Assembly: GCF_033118175.1 (NCBI RefSeq)
Contig: NC_083701.1
Location: forward strand, 74,586,001-74,650,000
Length of the DNA: 64,000 bases
Direction of reading: 5' to 3'
Source: Dama dama
Taxonomy: Eukaryota > Chordata > Mammalia > Artiodactyla > Cervidae
Shown: one piece after another, positions 49,801 through 56,190 of the stretch
Position numbering within the stretch: the first letter of the stretch is position 1
Layout of the letters: every line of letters begins with the position of its first letter
Notes under the pieces: model-generated
Told to the model about the DNA's origin: nothing
The model's input: the letters and a program-made list of their open reading frames with translations, nothing else
The model's database searches: none
Made by a program: the position numbers and the translations under genes

Positions 49801-51644
49801 TGATTATAGTAGCCAGGACATGGAAGCAACCTAGATGCCCATCAGCAGATGAATGGATAAGGAAGCTGTGGTACATATACACCATGGAATATTACTCAGC
49901 CGTTAAAAAGAATTCATTTGAACCAGTCCTAATGAGATGGATGAAGCTGGAGCCCCTTCTACAGAGTGAAGTAAGCCAGAAAGATAAAGAACATTACAGC
50001 ATACTAACACATATATATGGAATTTAGAAAGGTGATAACGATAACTCTATATGCAAAACAGAAAAAGAGACACAGAAATACAGAACAGACTTTTGAACTC
50101 TGTGGGAGAAGGTGAGGGTGGGATGTTTCAAAAGAACAGCATGTATACTATCTATGGTGAAACAGGTCACCAGCCCAGGTGGGATGCATGAGACAAGTGC
50201 TCCGGCCTGGTGCACTGGGAGGACCCAGAGGAATCGGGTGGAGAGGGAGGTGGGAGGGGGGATCGGGATTGGGGAATACATGTAAATCCATGGCTGATTC
50301 ATATCAATGTATGACAAAACCCACTGGGGAAAAAAAAAAAAAAAGCATTTTGACAAATACCTTTGTGTAACAAAAAATAAATAAATAAATATCATGGGAA
50401 AAAAATAAAATAGAATAAAATAAAATAAAAAAAAAGAAAAGAAATATTCGTTTGTTCTTAAAGCTTTAGTTCTACTTAAACTGGGTGTGCTGGCTGAATT
50501 TTAATTCAAATGATCACATTCTCTTGCTCCTCAGCGCTGTGGAATCCTTCCAAATCCGGCCTGGAACGGTTAAGTCACTTTGTTCAACGGAACAGCTTTT
50601 GATGCATGTTGTTGTTTGAAAATTCTGAAACTGTAGTAACAGACCAAGCACACGGCCTCAGGAAACCGGAGAGTTTACAAGGCGCTTCCATCTCTTTTGG
50701 TGGAAGTTATTAAACATCCCCTCGTCGTGTGATGGCAAGTCTCACTTTTATAAGTGTGTATCAGATACCAAATTAAGTCGCAAATTAAACATCCCTTTTA
50801 GTCATCAGGGTTATGAAAAGAAGTGTAAGAGCGAGAGGTGTTTTTATTTACTATTATTATTTTAAGAGGAGAACTGAAGAGTTCACTTTGTTTTTGTTTC
50901 ATCCAGGAGAGGTGGCAAACTCGGGTTTTGTTTGCTTGCTTCAGATACCAAATTAACTCACAAATCAAGCATCCTTCTTAGTCATCAGGATTGTGAAAAG
51001 TGTAAAAGAGGTGTTTTTATTTACTAAGAGGAGGACTGAGCGTTGACTTTTTTGTTTGTTTCATCCAGAAGAGGTGGCAAACACCGGTTTTGCTTGCTTG
51101 CTTCAGATACCAAATTAACTCACAAATCAAACATCCCTCTTAGTCACCAGGATTGTGACAAGAAGAGGGAGAGGTGTTTTTATTTACTATTATTATTTTA
51201 AGAGGAGGACTGAAGAGTTCACGTTTTGTTTGTTTCATCCAGAAGAGGTGGCAAACTCGGGGTGTGCCTGCTTGCGCGTTTTCAATAACCGACAGACGCC
51301 CTCACAGGAATCGCCCACGAAAGCCCCCAGTCTGCACCGGCGGAGACCCCCCGGGCGCCCCGGCCCAGGCCCGGCGCGCTGAGGTGAACGCCACGCGGGC
51401 GCCGCGGCTCTTTTGTCGGCGGCGCGGCGCGGCCCCTGCTCATGCCCCGCGCCCCTCATCCCCCCGGCCCTCCCTTCCTCCTCCTGAGACCGCGGCCCGC
51501 GCTCACCGCCTTGAGGTCCAGCACGCCATCCTTGGCCTCCTGCAGCAGCGACACGAACTTGGCGGTGAGCAGCCCCAGGCTCTTCTCGTGCCGGCTGCTG
51601 CCGGGCCCGGGCGGCGCGCAGCTCGCGGGCTCTGCCGCCGCCAT
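19603..51644 (-). CDS. E2F5: E2F5 transcription factor, eight coding exons
   Basis: The - strand join 51507-51644, 26737-26846, 25729-25890, 24444-24487, 22745-22809, 21230-21497, 20668-20715, 19603-19712 totals 945 nt (314 residues plus stop) in one open frame. Residues 18-82 hold the winged-helix DNA-binding domain, including [13 protein letters not shown] (57-69). Residues about 94-125 form the heptad-leucine dimerisation region for the DP partner, followed by the marked-box region. The C-terminus has [18 protein letters not shown] (291-308), the pocket-protein binding motif. There is no cyclin A-binding N-terminus, as in E2F4/E2F5. Family knowledge: a nuclear and cytoplasmic repressor with p130/p107 controlling G0/G1 genes. 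The protein is shorter than the human one (346 residues) because an N-terminal Pro/Gln-rich stretch is absent. Intron 3 is U12-type. Confidence 0.96.
19713..20667 (-). other. E2F5 intron 7
   Basis: A GT-AG intron of about 955 bp (donor GTAAGTA). AT-rich; no repeat or exon recognised. Confidence 0.6.
20668..20715 (-). CDS. E2F5: E2F5 exon 7
   Basis: A 48-nt exon encoding [15 protein letters not shown] (264-278). The acceptor is TTCCAG before 20715 and the donor GATG|GTAAGT. Its length is a multiple of three, so skipping would remove 16 residues in frame. Confidence 0.95.
20716..21229 (-). other. E2F5 intron 6 with a Bov-tA fragment
   Basis: A GT-AG intron. It contains the second half of a sense Bov-tA at 20882-20999 (caacccactccggtactgcc to gactgagtgactaaaca). 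Confidence 0.7.
20882..20999 (+). mobile_element. Bov-tA SINE, 3' half
   Basis: The SINE body without the tRNA-like head; the CpG-rich text (tccgtggggtcgcagagagt) suggests a fairly young copy. Confidence 0.88.
21230..21497 (-). CDS. E2F5: E2F5 exon 6
   Basis: The acceptor is TTCAAAG before 21497 and the donor TCAG|GTGAGT. It encodes G174 to about residue 262. This completes the marked-box region ([20 protein letters not shown]) and is followed by a proline-rich linker ([20 protein letters not shown]...), which I judge less conserved than the rest. Confidence 0.95.
21498..22744 (-). other. E2F5 intron 5
   Basis: A GT-AG intron (donor GTACGT). AT-rich, without a repeat I can name or other coding signal. 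Confidence 0.55.
22745..22809 (-). CDS. E2F5: E2F5 exon 5
   Basis: A 65-nt exon encoding [20 protein letters not shown] plus M (153-173), part of the marked-box domain. The acceptor is GACCAG before 22809 and the donor ATG|GTACGT. Confidence 0.95.
22860..23060 (+). mobile_element. MIR SINE
   Basis: MIR-like order of agagtgggctgtgaagtcag, then ctgtaaaataggggtgacat, then gagggttaaatgaggtaata. Confidence 0.6.
23067..23273 (+). mobile_element. Bov-tA SINE
   Basis: A full-length sense copy from gggctttcctggtggcttag to the terminal actgagcaactaaaca. Confidence 0.92.
23768..23968 (+). mobile_element. Bov-tA SINE
   Basis: A sense copy with a slightly altered head (aagatcctgcctgccggtgc) and an intact body to actgagcaactgagcaca. 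Confidence 0.9.
24444..24487 (-). CDS. E2F5: E2F5 exon 4
   Basis: A 44-nt exon encoding [14 protein letters not shown] (138-151). Its upstream boundary follows AC (24488-24489), not AG, because intron 3 is AT-AC. The donor is the standard AATG|GTAAGT. Loss of this exon would shift the frame. Confidence 0.95.
24488..25728 (-). other. E2F5: E2F5 intron 3, minor-class (U12) AT-AC intron
   Basis: Only AT-AC ends restore the conserved reading NNR|FSYV. The 5' splice site ATATCCTTTT (25728 down to 25719) is the U12 consensus. The branch element TTCCTTAAC (24509-24501) is a perfect U12 branch site. Its branch A (24502) is about 14 bases from the AC end at 24489-24488, within the usual U12 spacing. 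There is no strong polypyrimidine tract, as expected. Confidence 0.95.
25729..25890 (-). CDS. E2F5: E2F5 exon 3
   Basis: Encodes G84-N136 and the split R137. It contains GVGAGC, the end of the DNA-binding domain, and the leucine-rich dimerisation helix ([20 protein letters not shown]...). The acceptor is TTTTTAAG before 25890. The donor side is the U12 AT site. Confidence 0.95.
25891..26736 (-). other. E2F5 intron 2
   Basis: A GT-AG intron (donor GTAAGTT). The sequence at 26400-26700 resembles an ancient degraded repeat; no exon. Confidence 0.5.
26737..26846 (-). CDS. E2F5: E2F5 exon 2
   Basis: Encodes residues 47-82 with the DNA-recognition motif [13 protein letters not shown] and [11 protein letters not shown]. 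The acceptor TTTTACAG before 26846 is preceded by a run of twelve C (G on the + strand, 26855-26866) acting as the pyrimidine tract. Confidence 0.96.
28448..28672. mobile_element. Bov-A/Bov-tA fragment (-) and BovB 3' stub (+)
   Basis: 28448-28557 is a reverse SINE body. 28583-28672 is a very short sense BovB 3' end (ctccgggagttggtaaagga to gactgaactgaac). The stub is framed by aacaattaca on both sides (about 28573 and 28672), a target duplication for an extremely 5'-truncated BovB or ART2-type copy. Confidence 0.75.
28840..29010 (+). mobile_element. MIR SINE
   Basis: MIR-like text: cctgccacttcctgtcttca, then cctcatttccttttcataaa, then tgggataataacatagg. Confidence 0.6.
29011..33050. other. 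Unassigned part of E2F5 intron 1
   Basis: The GC-richer segment 29200-30800 has purine-rich stretches (29440-29520) and looks like several ancient degraded repeats. 31990-32110 has MIR-like text in reverse (aatgctcacaactgctttgt). Open frames up to 146 codons are unsupported by family or splice context. Confidence 0.35.
33052..33481 (+). mobile_element. BovB LINE, 5'-truncated 3' end
   Basis: A sense copy of the BovB ORF2 tail: catgtatggatgtgacaact through ggatggcatcaccgacttga to the terminal gactaagtgactgaact. atggttag occurs at both edges (33052 and 33482) and is a probable short target duplication. Confidence 0.9.
33874..34049 (+). other. Unidentified open segment, possible pseudogene fragment
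   Basis: A 58-codon frame ends at TAG (34047-34049) and contains the hydrophilic, helix-prone text [20 protein letters not shown]. An AG preceded by atttc ends at 33901. Directly upstream (33645-33872) lies a second 75-codon frame in another phase. I recognise no family. It may be a frameshifted processed pseudogene or chance; it is antisense to E2F5. Confidence 0.2.
34505..34542. repeat. (AC)19 microsatellite
   Basis: An uninterrupted AC dinucleotide run, likely length-variable between individuals. Confidence 0.97.
34720..35240 (+). mobile_element. Old L1 3' fragment
   Basis: Degraded L1 ORF2-end text (gaatggg taagcaaag, aatgaactacggatacaggt) in sense orientation, comparable in age to the one at 2310-3545. 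Confidence 0.6.
35520..35720 (+). mobile_element. Bov-tA SINE
   Basis: A sense copy from ggcttccctggcggctcaga to gattgagcgcctaagc. Confidence 0.92.
35721..37112. other. Unassigned part of E2F5 intron 1
   Basis: 36190-36520 carries C/T-rich text typical of an ancient interspersed repeat (gcctgcaggcatctcacaca, tctagaactgaactttcctt). I do not assign a family. No exon is seen. Confidence 0.4.
37113..37310 (+). mobile_element. Bov-tA SINE
   Basis: A sense copy from ggcttccctgggggctcaga to gacgactgagtgacttcac. Confidence 0.92.
37500..37714 (+). mobile_element. Bov-tA SINE
   Basis: A sense copy from ggggcttccctggtggctca to gacacgactgaagcggctga. Confidence 0.92.
37831..37990 (+). repeat. Compound G-run / TG-run minisatellite
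   Basis: Contains G15 (37831-37845), (TG)13 (37851-37876), a second G15 (37937-37951), and three variant copies of a ctccaggcagaagggaa unit (near 37885, 37919 and 37975). The array looks like a locally amplified unit with internal homopolymers. Confidence 0.85.
38681..42553 (-). mobile_element. Near full-length BovB LINE (inactive), split by L1
   Basis: A reverse BovB of about 3.0 kb once the nested L1 is removed. Read on the - strand from the right, it carries the endonuclease domain ([20 protein letters not shown] near 42370; [14 protein letters not shown] near 41755), linker text ([12 protein letters not shown]), the reverse-transcriptase region, and the C-terminal [20 protein letters not shown] block (about 39090-39150). 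Stops and frameshifts break it into pieces, so it is not mobile. It lies antisense to the + strand and co-linear with E2F5 transcription. Confidence 0.93.
39808..40688 (-). mobile_element. L1 3' fragment nested in BovB
   Basis: A reverse, 5'-truncated bovine L1 encoding the ORF2 end ([20 protein letters not shown]). It is flanked by a perfect 14-bp target duplication gatgttggcaattt (39794-39807 and 40689-40702) cut from the BovB. It is therefore younger than the BovB. Confidence 0.95.
42554..43211. other. Unassigned part of E2F5 intron 1
   Basis: AT-rich non-coding sequence with no repeat recognised. Confidence 0.5.
43212..43342 (+). mobile_element. Bov-tA SINE, 3' part
   Basis: A body fragment from aacggcaacccactccagta to acttagtgactgaacaac. 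Confidence 0.88.
43822..43970 (-). mobile_element. Bov-tA SINE, partial
   Basis: A reverse fragment from gatcagtcgcttcagtcgac to gacccagggatcaaacctgg; the tRNA-like head is lost. Confidence 0.85.
44190..44375 (+). mobile_element. MER5A-type DNA transposon relic
   Basis: The order ggttctcagatgtcagaata, aaactacctgggggtatcta, ttcaggagaggctgatgcat resembles the non-autonomous hAT element MER5A. Confidence 0.6.
44730..44990 (+). mobile_element. MIR SINE
   Basis: MIR-like text: taacctcattaaacctcaat, then gagcaaaatgaaggtatagt, then gttacaaggatgaaatgtgc. Confidence 0.6.
45090..46850 (-). mobile_element. Old L1 with an older-type repeat inserted
   Basis: Reverse L1M-type LINE; the - strand at 45518-45922 reads ...[20 protein letters not shown]..., an ORF2 C-terminal block. 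At about 46053-46447 it is interrupted by another mammalian repeat starting actagtttgctagggctgca, whose family I cannot name with certainty. Confidence 0.65.
47450..47660 (+). mobile_element. MIR SINE
   Basis: MIR core: ctactgtgtgacattaggca, ttctcatctgtgaattgggg, then aaaatgcctggcacatacta. Confidence 0.7.
47661..49452. other. Unassigned AT-rich part of E2F5 intron 1
   Basis: No repeat I can name and no exon. A 60-codon frame at 48609-48791 has no splice or family support. Confidence 0.45.
49453..50459 (+). mobile_element. L1 3' fragment with apparent 3' transduction
   Basis: A 5'-truncated bovine L1 (49472-50344) encodes an intact-looking ORF2 end ([20 protein letters not shown] to HIYGI) and closes with a poly-A at about 50331-50344. 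A further 55 bases of unrelated sequence (50345-50397) and a second A-rich tail (50398-50440) follow before the target duplication. The duplication is 49453-49471 versus 50441-50459 (17 of 19 identical). The extra sequence between two A-tails is the signature of read-through 3' transduction. Confidence 0.85.
50761..51275 (-). repeat. Three-copy tandem repeat of about 170 bp beside E2F5 exon 1
   Basis: Copies begin with tcagataccaaatta at 50761, 50941 and 51103 and end near gcttgct / gcttgcg. Units are 180, 162 and about 173 bp and differ by small deletions (the middle copy lacks ttattattatttta-type text) and substitutions. The last copy ends where the CpG island begins. Confidence 0.93.
51507..51644 (-). 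CDS. E2F5: E2F5 exon 1 (coding part)
   Basis: The ATG at 51644-51642 has G at -3 and G at +4. It encodes 46 residues: MAAAEPAS..., then [20 protein letters not shown], the start of the winged-helix domain. The donor GCG|GTGAGC is phase 0. An apparent in-frame upstream start at 51665 is GTG, so it is not used as the start here. Confidence 0.93.
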
Positions 51645-51888
51645 CGCGTCCCCGCGCTCCGCCACCTGCCGGGCCGGACCCGCGGCGGCCCAGGCCGTCG
51701 CCGCCCGCCGAGGGCGGGACGAGGGTTCGCGAGCTCCCGGCAGCTACAGGTGCGCGGCGCCCACCCGCCTGGGGCCTCCGCCCCTCCCCTCCCCTCCCCG
51801 AGCCCTGGGCAGCTACAAGGGGGCCGCGACCGGGGGCGGGGTGAGAGCGCGAGCCGGCGCGCCGGGGGCGGGGCCCGCCTTTAAATGG

Positions 51889-51900
51889 CCGGAAGTGACG
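51889..51900 (-). promoter_or_regulatory. Composite ETS/CRE-half site
   Basis: CCGGAAGTGACG (+ strand) joins an ETS core to a TGACG half-CRE immediately upstream of the TTTAAA in E2F5 orientation. Function is inferred from motif type and position. Confidence 0.55.
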
Positions 51901-51951
51901 AGAGGCCCGCTGACGCTGGGAAACGCGCTTCTCCGAAGGCGGGAGGGGAGG

Positions 51952-52175
51952 GATGGGCGGGGCGATAGGGCGGGGTGTGAGGGGCGGGGGCAATAGGGCG
52001 GGGCGTGGATGGGGCGGGGCGATAGGGCGGGGTGTGAGGGGCGGGGCGATAGGGCGGGGCGTGGATGGGGCGGGGCGATAGGGTGGGTGGGGTGGGGCGA
52101 TAGGTCGGGGGGTGGGGAGGGGCGGGGCGACAGGGCGAGCGGGGTGTGCCCGGTGGGGCGACAGGGCGGGGCGGG
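51952..52175. repeat. 56-bp GC-box minisatellite upstream of E2F5
   Basis: Units start at gatggg... 51952, 52008 and 52064 (exact 56-bp spacing), then continue degenerately to about 52175. Each unit contains several ggggcgatagggcgggg-type blocks, so Sp1-type sites and G-runs of 3-5 are repeated many times. G-rich on the + strand, which is the template strand for E2F5. Confidence 0.92.
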
Positions 52176-52202
52176 AGGCGGATCTCAAGACTGGGAAAAG
52201 GG

Positions 52203-52618
52203 GCTTCAGTTCAGTTTAGTTCAATCGCTTAGTTGTGTCCGACTCTTTGTGACCCCATGGACTGCAGCACGCCAGGCCTCCCTGTCCATCACCAACTCCC
52301 AGAGCTTACTCAAACTCATGTCCACTGAGTCGGTGATGCCATCCAATCATCTCATCCTCTGTCGTCCCCTTCTCCTCCCACCTTCAATCTTTCCCAGCAT
52401 CAGGGTCTTTAACAATGGCTCAGTTCTTCGCATCAGGTGGCCAAAGTATTGGAGTTCCAGCTTCAGCATCAGTCCTTCCAATGACTATTCAGGACTGATT
52501 TCCTTTAGGGTGGACTGGTTGGATCTCCTTGCAGTCCAAGGGACTCAAGAGTCTTCTCCAACACCACAGTTCAAAATCATCAATTCTTTGGAGCTCAGCT
52601 TTCTTTACAGTCCAACTT
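52203..52618 (-). mobile_element. BovB LINE, 5'-truncated
   Basis: A reverse BovB end beginning cagttcagtttagttcaatc and ending within gctttctttacagtccaact. It sits directly at the upstream edge of the E2F5 promoter minisatellite. Confidence 0.9.
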
Positions 52619-54192
52619 TCTGTTTAACATCAATGATTTCCAATACCCTGTCTTCCAGGTTGCTGATCCATTCCTCTGTATTATTTAGTCTACTGTTGAT
52701 TTCTTCTAGTGTATTTTTCATTTCAGTTTTTATATTCTTCATCTTTGGTTGTTATCTGTATTTTCTAGCTCTGCTGTTAAATACTTCTAGTTCTGCGCTA
52801 AAGAATTCCATTCTTTACCAAGTTCTTTGATCATCTTTAAAATCATTCATCCTGAGTTCTTTCCAGGTCGATTGCCTATCTCCACTTCTTTTTCTGGTGT
52901 TTTATCTTGTTTTTTCATTTGGAACATGTTCCTCTGTCACTTTATTTTGCCTGACTTGATGTTTTATTTCTGTGCATTTGGTAGGTTGCTTATACTTCCC
53001 AGCAGTAGCTTCTTGTAGGAGACACAGCTATGAGTCCCAGCAGTCTTCTCCCCTCTTGTCACAAGAGGTAAATGCTCTGGTGGTACCTCGATGTGGGCTG
53101 CTAGGGTCCTTCTGTTGTGGCAGGCTGATTATTGTGGGCAGTCTGCTAGGCTTGGTTAGTCCCTGGTCCAGCTGGTGGCCGAGCACTGCCTTGTGTGGAG
53201 GCTGCTGACCATTGGTTGTTGAGACCAGGTCATGAGGTAAGCTGGCTGCAGAAGCTCAGAGGACTAATACTCACTCACCAGTGCAGTGGGCTGGGTCAGG
53301 TTCCCGGAGACCCTAGTGTTGGTTACTGCCCACTGGTGGGTGAGGCCATGTCTTGGGGCTAATGCTAACCTTTTCGTAGGCATAACCACATCCTGAGGTC
53401 CACTTGCAGGGCCCGTGGAGTCCCAGAGCTGTTATTGGATAGCGCTGGTTCCTGATTCCCCTCTAATGTGTTCTGTAGCTGGTGTGGGCCTGCTGGTGGG
53501 CGAGGCCAAGGCCCCCCAGTCCCAGGGCTCGTGCTGAACTGTTGATGGGTGGGCTGGGCTCATCGACTGTGGGGGTTCAGTTGTCCTGGGGTTAGGATTA
53601 GCCTTCTGGCCTCTGAGGCTTGGTTCCAAGGCAGGCTCACTGGTGGGCAGGGCCAGGTGCCTGCTCATTGGTATTGGTGACTGAGGGCTGGTGGGTAGGG
53701 GCAGGGCTGGGTCCTGAGGCTTATGAGCTAGAGGGAAGATTCCAAGTGGGCACTAGGCCAGCAGCAGTGTCCATGGGGTAGAAATGAACTACCTAGAATG
53801 GCTTCTGCCAGTGCCTAGGTCCCTAGGGCGAGTTCCAGTTGCCTCCTCCCTCTCCAGGGAACTCTCCCAAGATCCCCATGCAGGTCTGACCCAGGCTTCT
53901 TTCAAACCCCTGCTTCTGCACTGGGTCCCCAGAGTGTATGAGAGTTTGTGCACACCCTGTAACAGTGGAGTCATTTTTATGTTTCTCTACCTTGGAGATG
54001 TGACTGTCTCTGCTGGCCCTCCTGGGTGTCCCCAGTGTCCTCTCCTCTCATCACCCAAAGGCTAGGGGCCAGCTGGTCCCAGGAAAGTGTCTGGCCTGCA
54101 TGCGCGGACTCAGCCTGCAGGCTTTGGGACTTTAGTTTTTTTACTTCTGGTATCTGTGTCCCGGTAGTTAAGGCTGGTCTAGAGGCTTGTGC

Positions 54193-55055
54193 TTATTTAA
54201 CTTGTATGCAGAGTACATCATGAGAAACGCTGGGCGGGAGGAAGCACAAGCTGGAATCAAGACTGCCAGGAGAAATATCAATAACCTCGGATATGCAGAT
54301 GACATCACCCTTATGGCAGAAAGTGAAGAAGAACTAAAGAGCCTCTTGATGAAAGTGAAAGAGGAGAGTGAAAAAGTTGGCTTAAAACTCAACATTCAGA
54401 AAACTAAGATCATGGCATCTGGTCCCATCACTTCATGGAAAATAGATGGGGAAACAGTGGAAACAGTGTCAGACTTTAATCACTGCAGATGGTGACTGCA
54501 GCCATGAAATTAAAAGACGCTTGCTCCTTTGAAGAAAAGTTATGACTAACCTAGACAGCATATTAAAAAACAGAGACATTACTTTGTCAACAAAGGTCCG
54601 TCTAGTCAAGGCTATGTTTTTTCCAGTAGTCACGTATGGATGTGAGAGTTGGACTATAAAGAAAGCTGAGCACTGAAGAACCGATGCTTTTGAACTGTGG
54701 TGTTGGAGAAGACTCCTGAGAGTCCCTTGGACTGCAAGGAGATCCAACCAGTCCATCCTGAAGGAGATCAGTCCTGGGCGTTCATTGGAAGGACTGATGC
54801 GGAAGCTGAAACTCCAATACTTTGGCCACTTGATACAGGGAACTGACTCATTTGAAAAGACCCTGATGCTGGAAACGATTGAAGGCAGGAGAAGGGGACG
54901 ACAGAGAATGAGATGGTTGGATGGCATCACCGACTCAATGGACATGAATTTGAGTAAACTCTGGGAGTTGGTGATGGACAGGGAGGCCTGGCATGCTTCA
55001 GTCCATGGGGTCCCAACAAGTCCGGCATGACTGAATGACTGAACTGACTGACTGG
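54193..55055 (+). mobile_element. BovB LINE with RT catalytic motif, 5'-truncated
   Basis: A sense copy starting in the reverse-transcriptase domain (LFNLYAEYIMRNAG, then YADD at about 54292-54303) and running to the 3' end. It is flanked by a perfect 11-bp duplication gaggcttgtgc (54182-54192 and 55056-55066). Frameshifted, inactive. Confidence 0.93.
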
Positions 55056-55417
55056 GAGGCTTGTGCAGGCTTCTAGGCAAAAGAGGCTGGTACCTACCCG
55101 AGGGTGGAGCTGGGTCTTGGTTCCATGGTGGGCAGGACCATGACTAGGGGCATGTCTAGAGGTGGCTGTGGGCTCAGGAAGTCTGTCTGCTGACAGGTGG
55201 GGCTGTGTTGTTTGGCCTGAGGCATTCAATCACTAGAGTCTACAGGCTGTTGGGTGGGGCCAGGTCTACTGATCCAAGCAAGATGTCTGCTTCCAGTGAA
55301 TTCACGTAGATGAACACTGCCCTGTATCTCTGCCATCACTATGTATGTCCCCAGGGCGGGGCAGAGCTGCCCTTGCCTCCCTAAGAAACCCTACAAGACC
55401 AGCAGGTAGGTCTGGTC

Positions 55418-56190
55418 TTCAGTTCAGTTCAATCGTTCAGTCGTGTCTGACTCTTTGTGACCCCATGAACTGCGGCACGCCAGGCCTCCCTGCCCATCAC
55501 CAACTCCTGGAGTTTACTCAAACTCATGTCTATCAAGTCGGTGATGCCATCCAGCCATGTCATCCTCTGTCGTCCCCTTCTCCTCCTGCCCCCAATCCCT
55601 CCCAGCATCAGGGTCTTTTCCAATGAGTCAGCTCTTCACATGAGGTGGACAAAGTATTGGAGTTTCAGCTTCAGCATCAGTCCTTCCAATGAACACCCAG
55701 GACTGATCTCCTTTAGGATGGACTGGTTGGATCTCCTTGCAGTCCAAGGGACTCTCAAGAGTCTTCTCCAACACCACAGTTCAAAAGCATCAATTCTTCG
55801 GCGCTCAGCTTTCTTCACAGTCCAACTCTCACATCCATACATGACCACTGGAAAAACCATAGCCTTGACTAGACGGACCTTTGTTGGCAAAGTAATGTCT
55901 CTGCTTTTTAATATGTTACCTAGGTTGGTCATAACTTTCCTTCCAAGGAGTAAGCGTCTTTTAATTTCATGGCTGCAATAACCATCTGCAGTGATTTTGG
56001 AGACCCCAAAATAAAGTCTGACACTGTTTCCACTGTTTCCCCATCTATTTCCCATGAAGTGATGGGACTGGATGCCATGATCTTAGTTTTTTGAATGCTG
56101 AGCTTTAAGCCAACTTTTTCACTCTCCTCTTTCACTTTCATCAAGAGGTTTTTTAGTTCCTCTTCACTTTCTGCTGTAAGGGTGGTGTCT
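55418..56190 (-). mobile_element. BovB LINE, 5'-truncated
   Basis: A reverse copy from ttcagttcagttcaatcgtt to cactttctgctgtaaggg. Near-duplicated edges (tctggtctt and tctggcctt) suggest a target duplication of about 9-10 bp. It forms an inverted pair with the neighbouring copy at 54193-55055. Confidence 0.9.

Larger units (their letters stand above)
26847..51506 (-). other. E2F5 intron 1 (24.7 kb)
   Basis: A GT-AG intron. Its parts are: 26847-33050, mostly unassigned DNA with MIR-like pieces and a SINE/BovB patch at 28448-28672; 33052-33481, BovB; 34505-34542, an AC run; 34720-35240, old L1; Bov-tA at 35520, 37113 and 37500; 37831-37990, G-run/TG-run minisatellite; 38681-42553, BovB with nested L1; 43212-43970, SINE fragments; 44190-47660, MER5A, MIR and old L1; 47661-49450, unassigned AT-rich sequence; 49472-50440, L1; 50761-51275, tandem repeat. 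Confidence 0.6.
51300..52190 (-). promoter_or_regulatory. E2F5: CpG island and promoter of E2F5
   Basis: Very GC- and CpG-rich, covering exon 1, the 5' UTR and the upstream region. On the - strand a CGTCACTTCCGG element (51900-51889) is followed by TTTAAA (51885-51880) and then GC-rich sequence to the ATG at 51644. This suggests a start site near 51.85 kb. Long open frames on both strands (up to 317 codons) are GC artefacts. Confidence 0.85.

Noticed and set aside
50761..51275. CRISPR-like array
   Set aside because: Three long diverged tandem units without unique spacers in a vertebrate genome; it is an ordinary tandem duplication.
51645..51665. In-frame N-terminal extension of E2F5 (AERGDA... 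before the ATG)
   Set aside because: The upstream start at 51665 is GTG, not ATG. The ATG at 51644 has a good context and matches the start of known E2F5.
51235..52188. 317-codon and other long open frames across the E2F5 CpG island
   Set aside because: Overlapping frames are open on both strands because stop codons are rare in this GC-rich and tandemly repeated DNA; the real E2F5 exon 1 lies here in a different frame.
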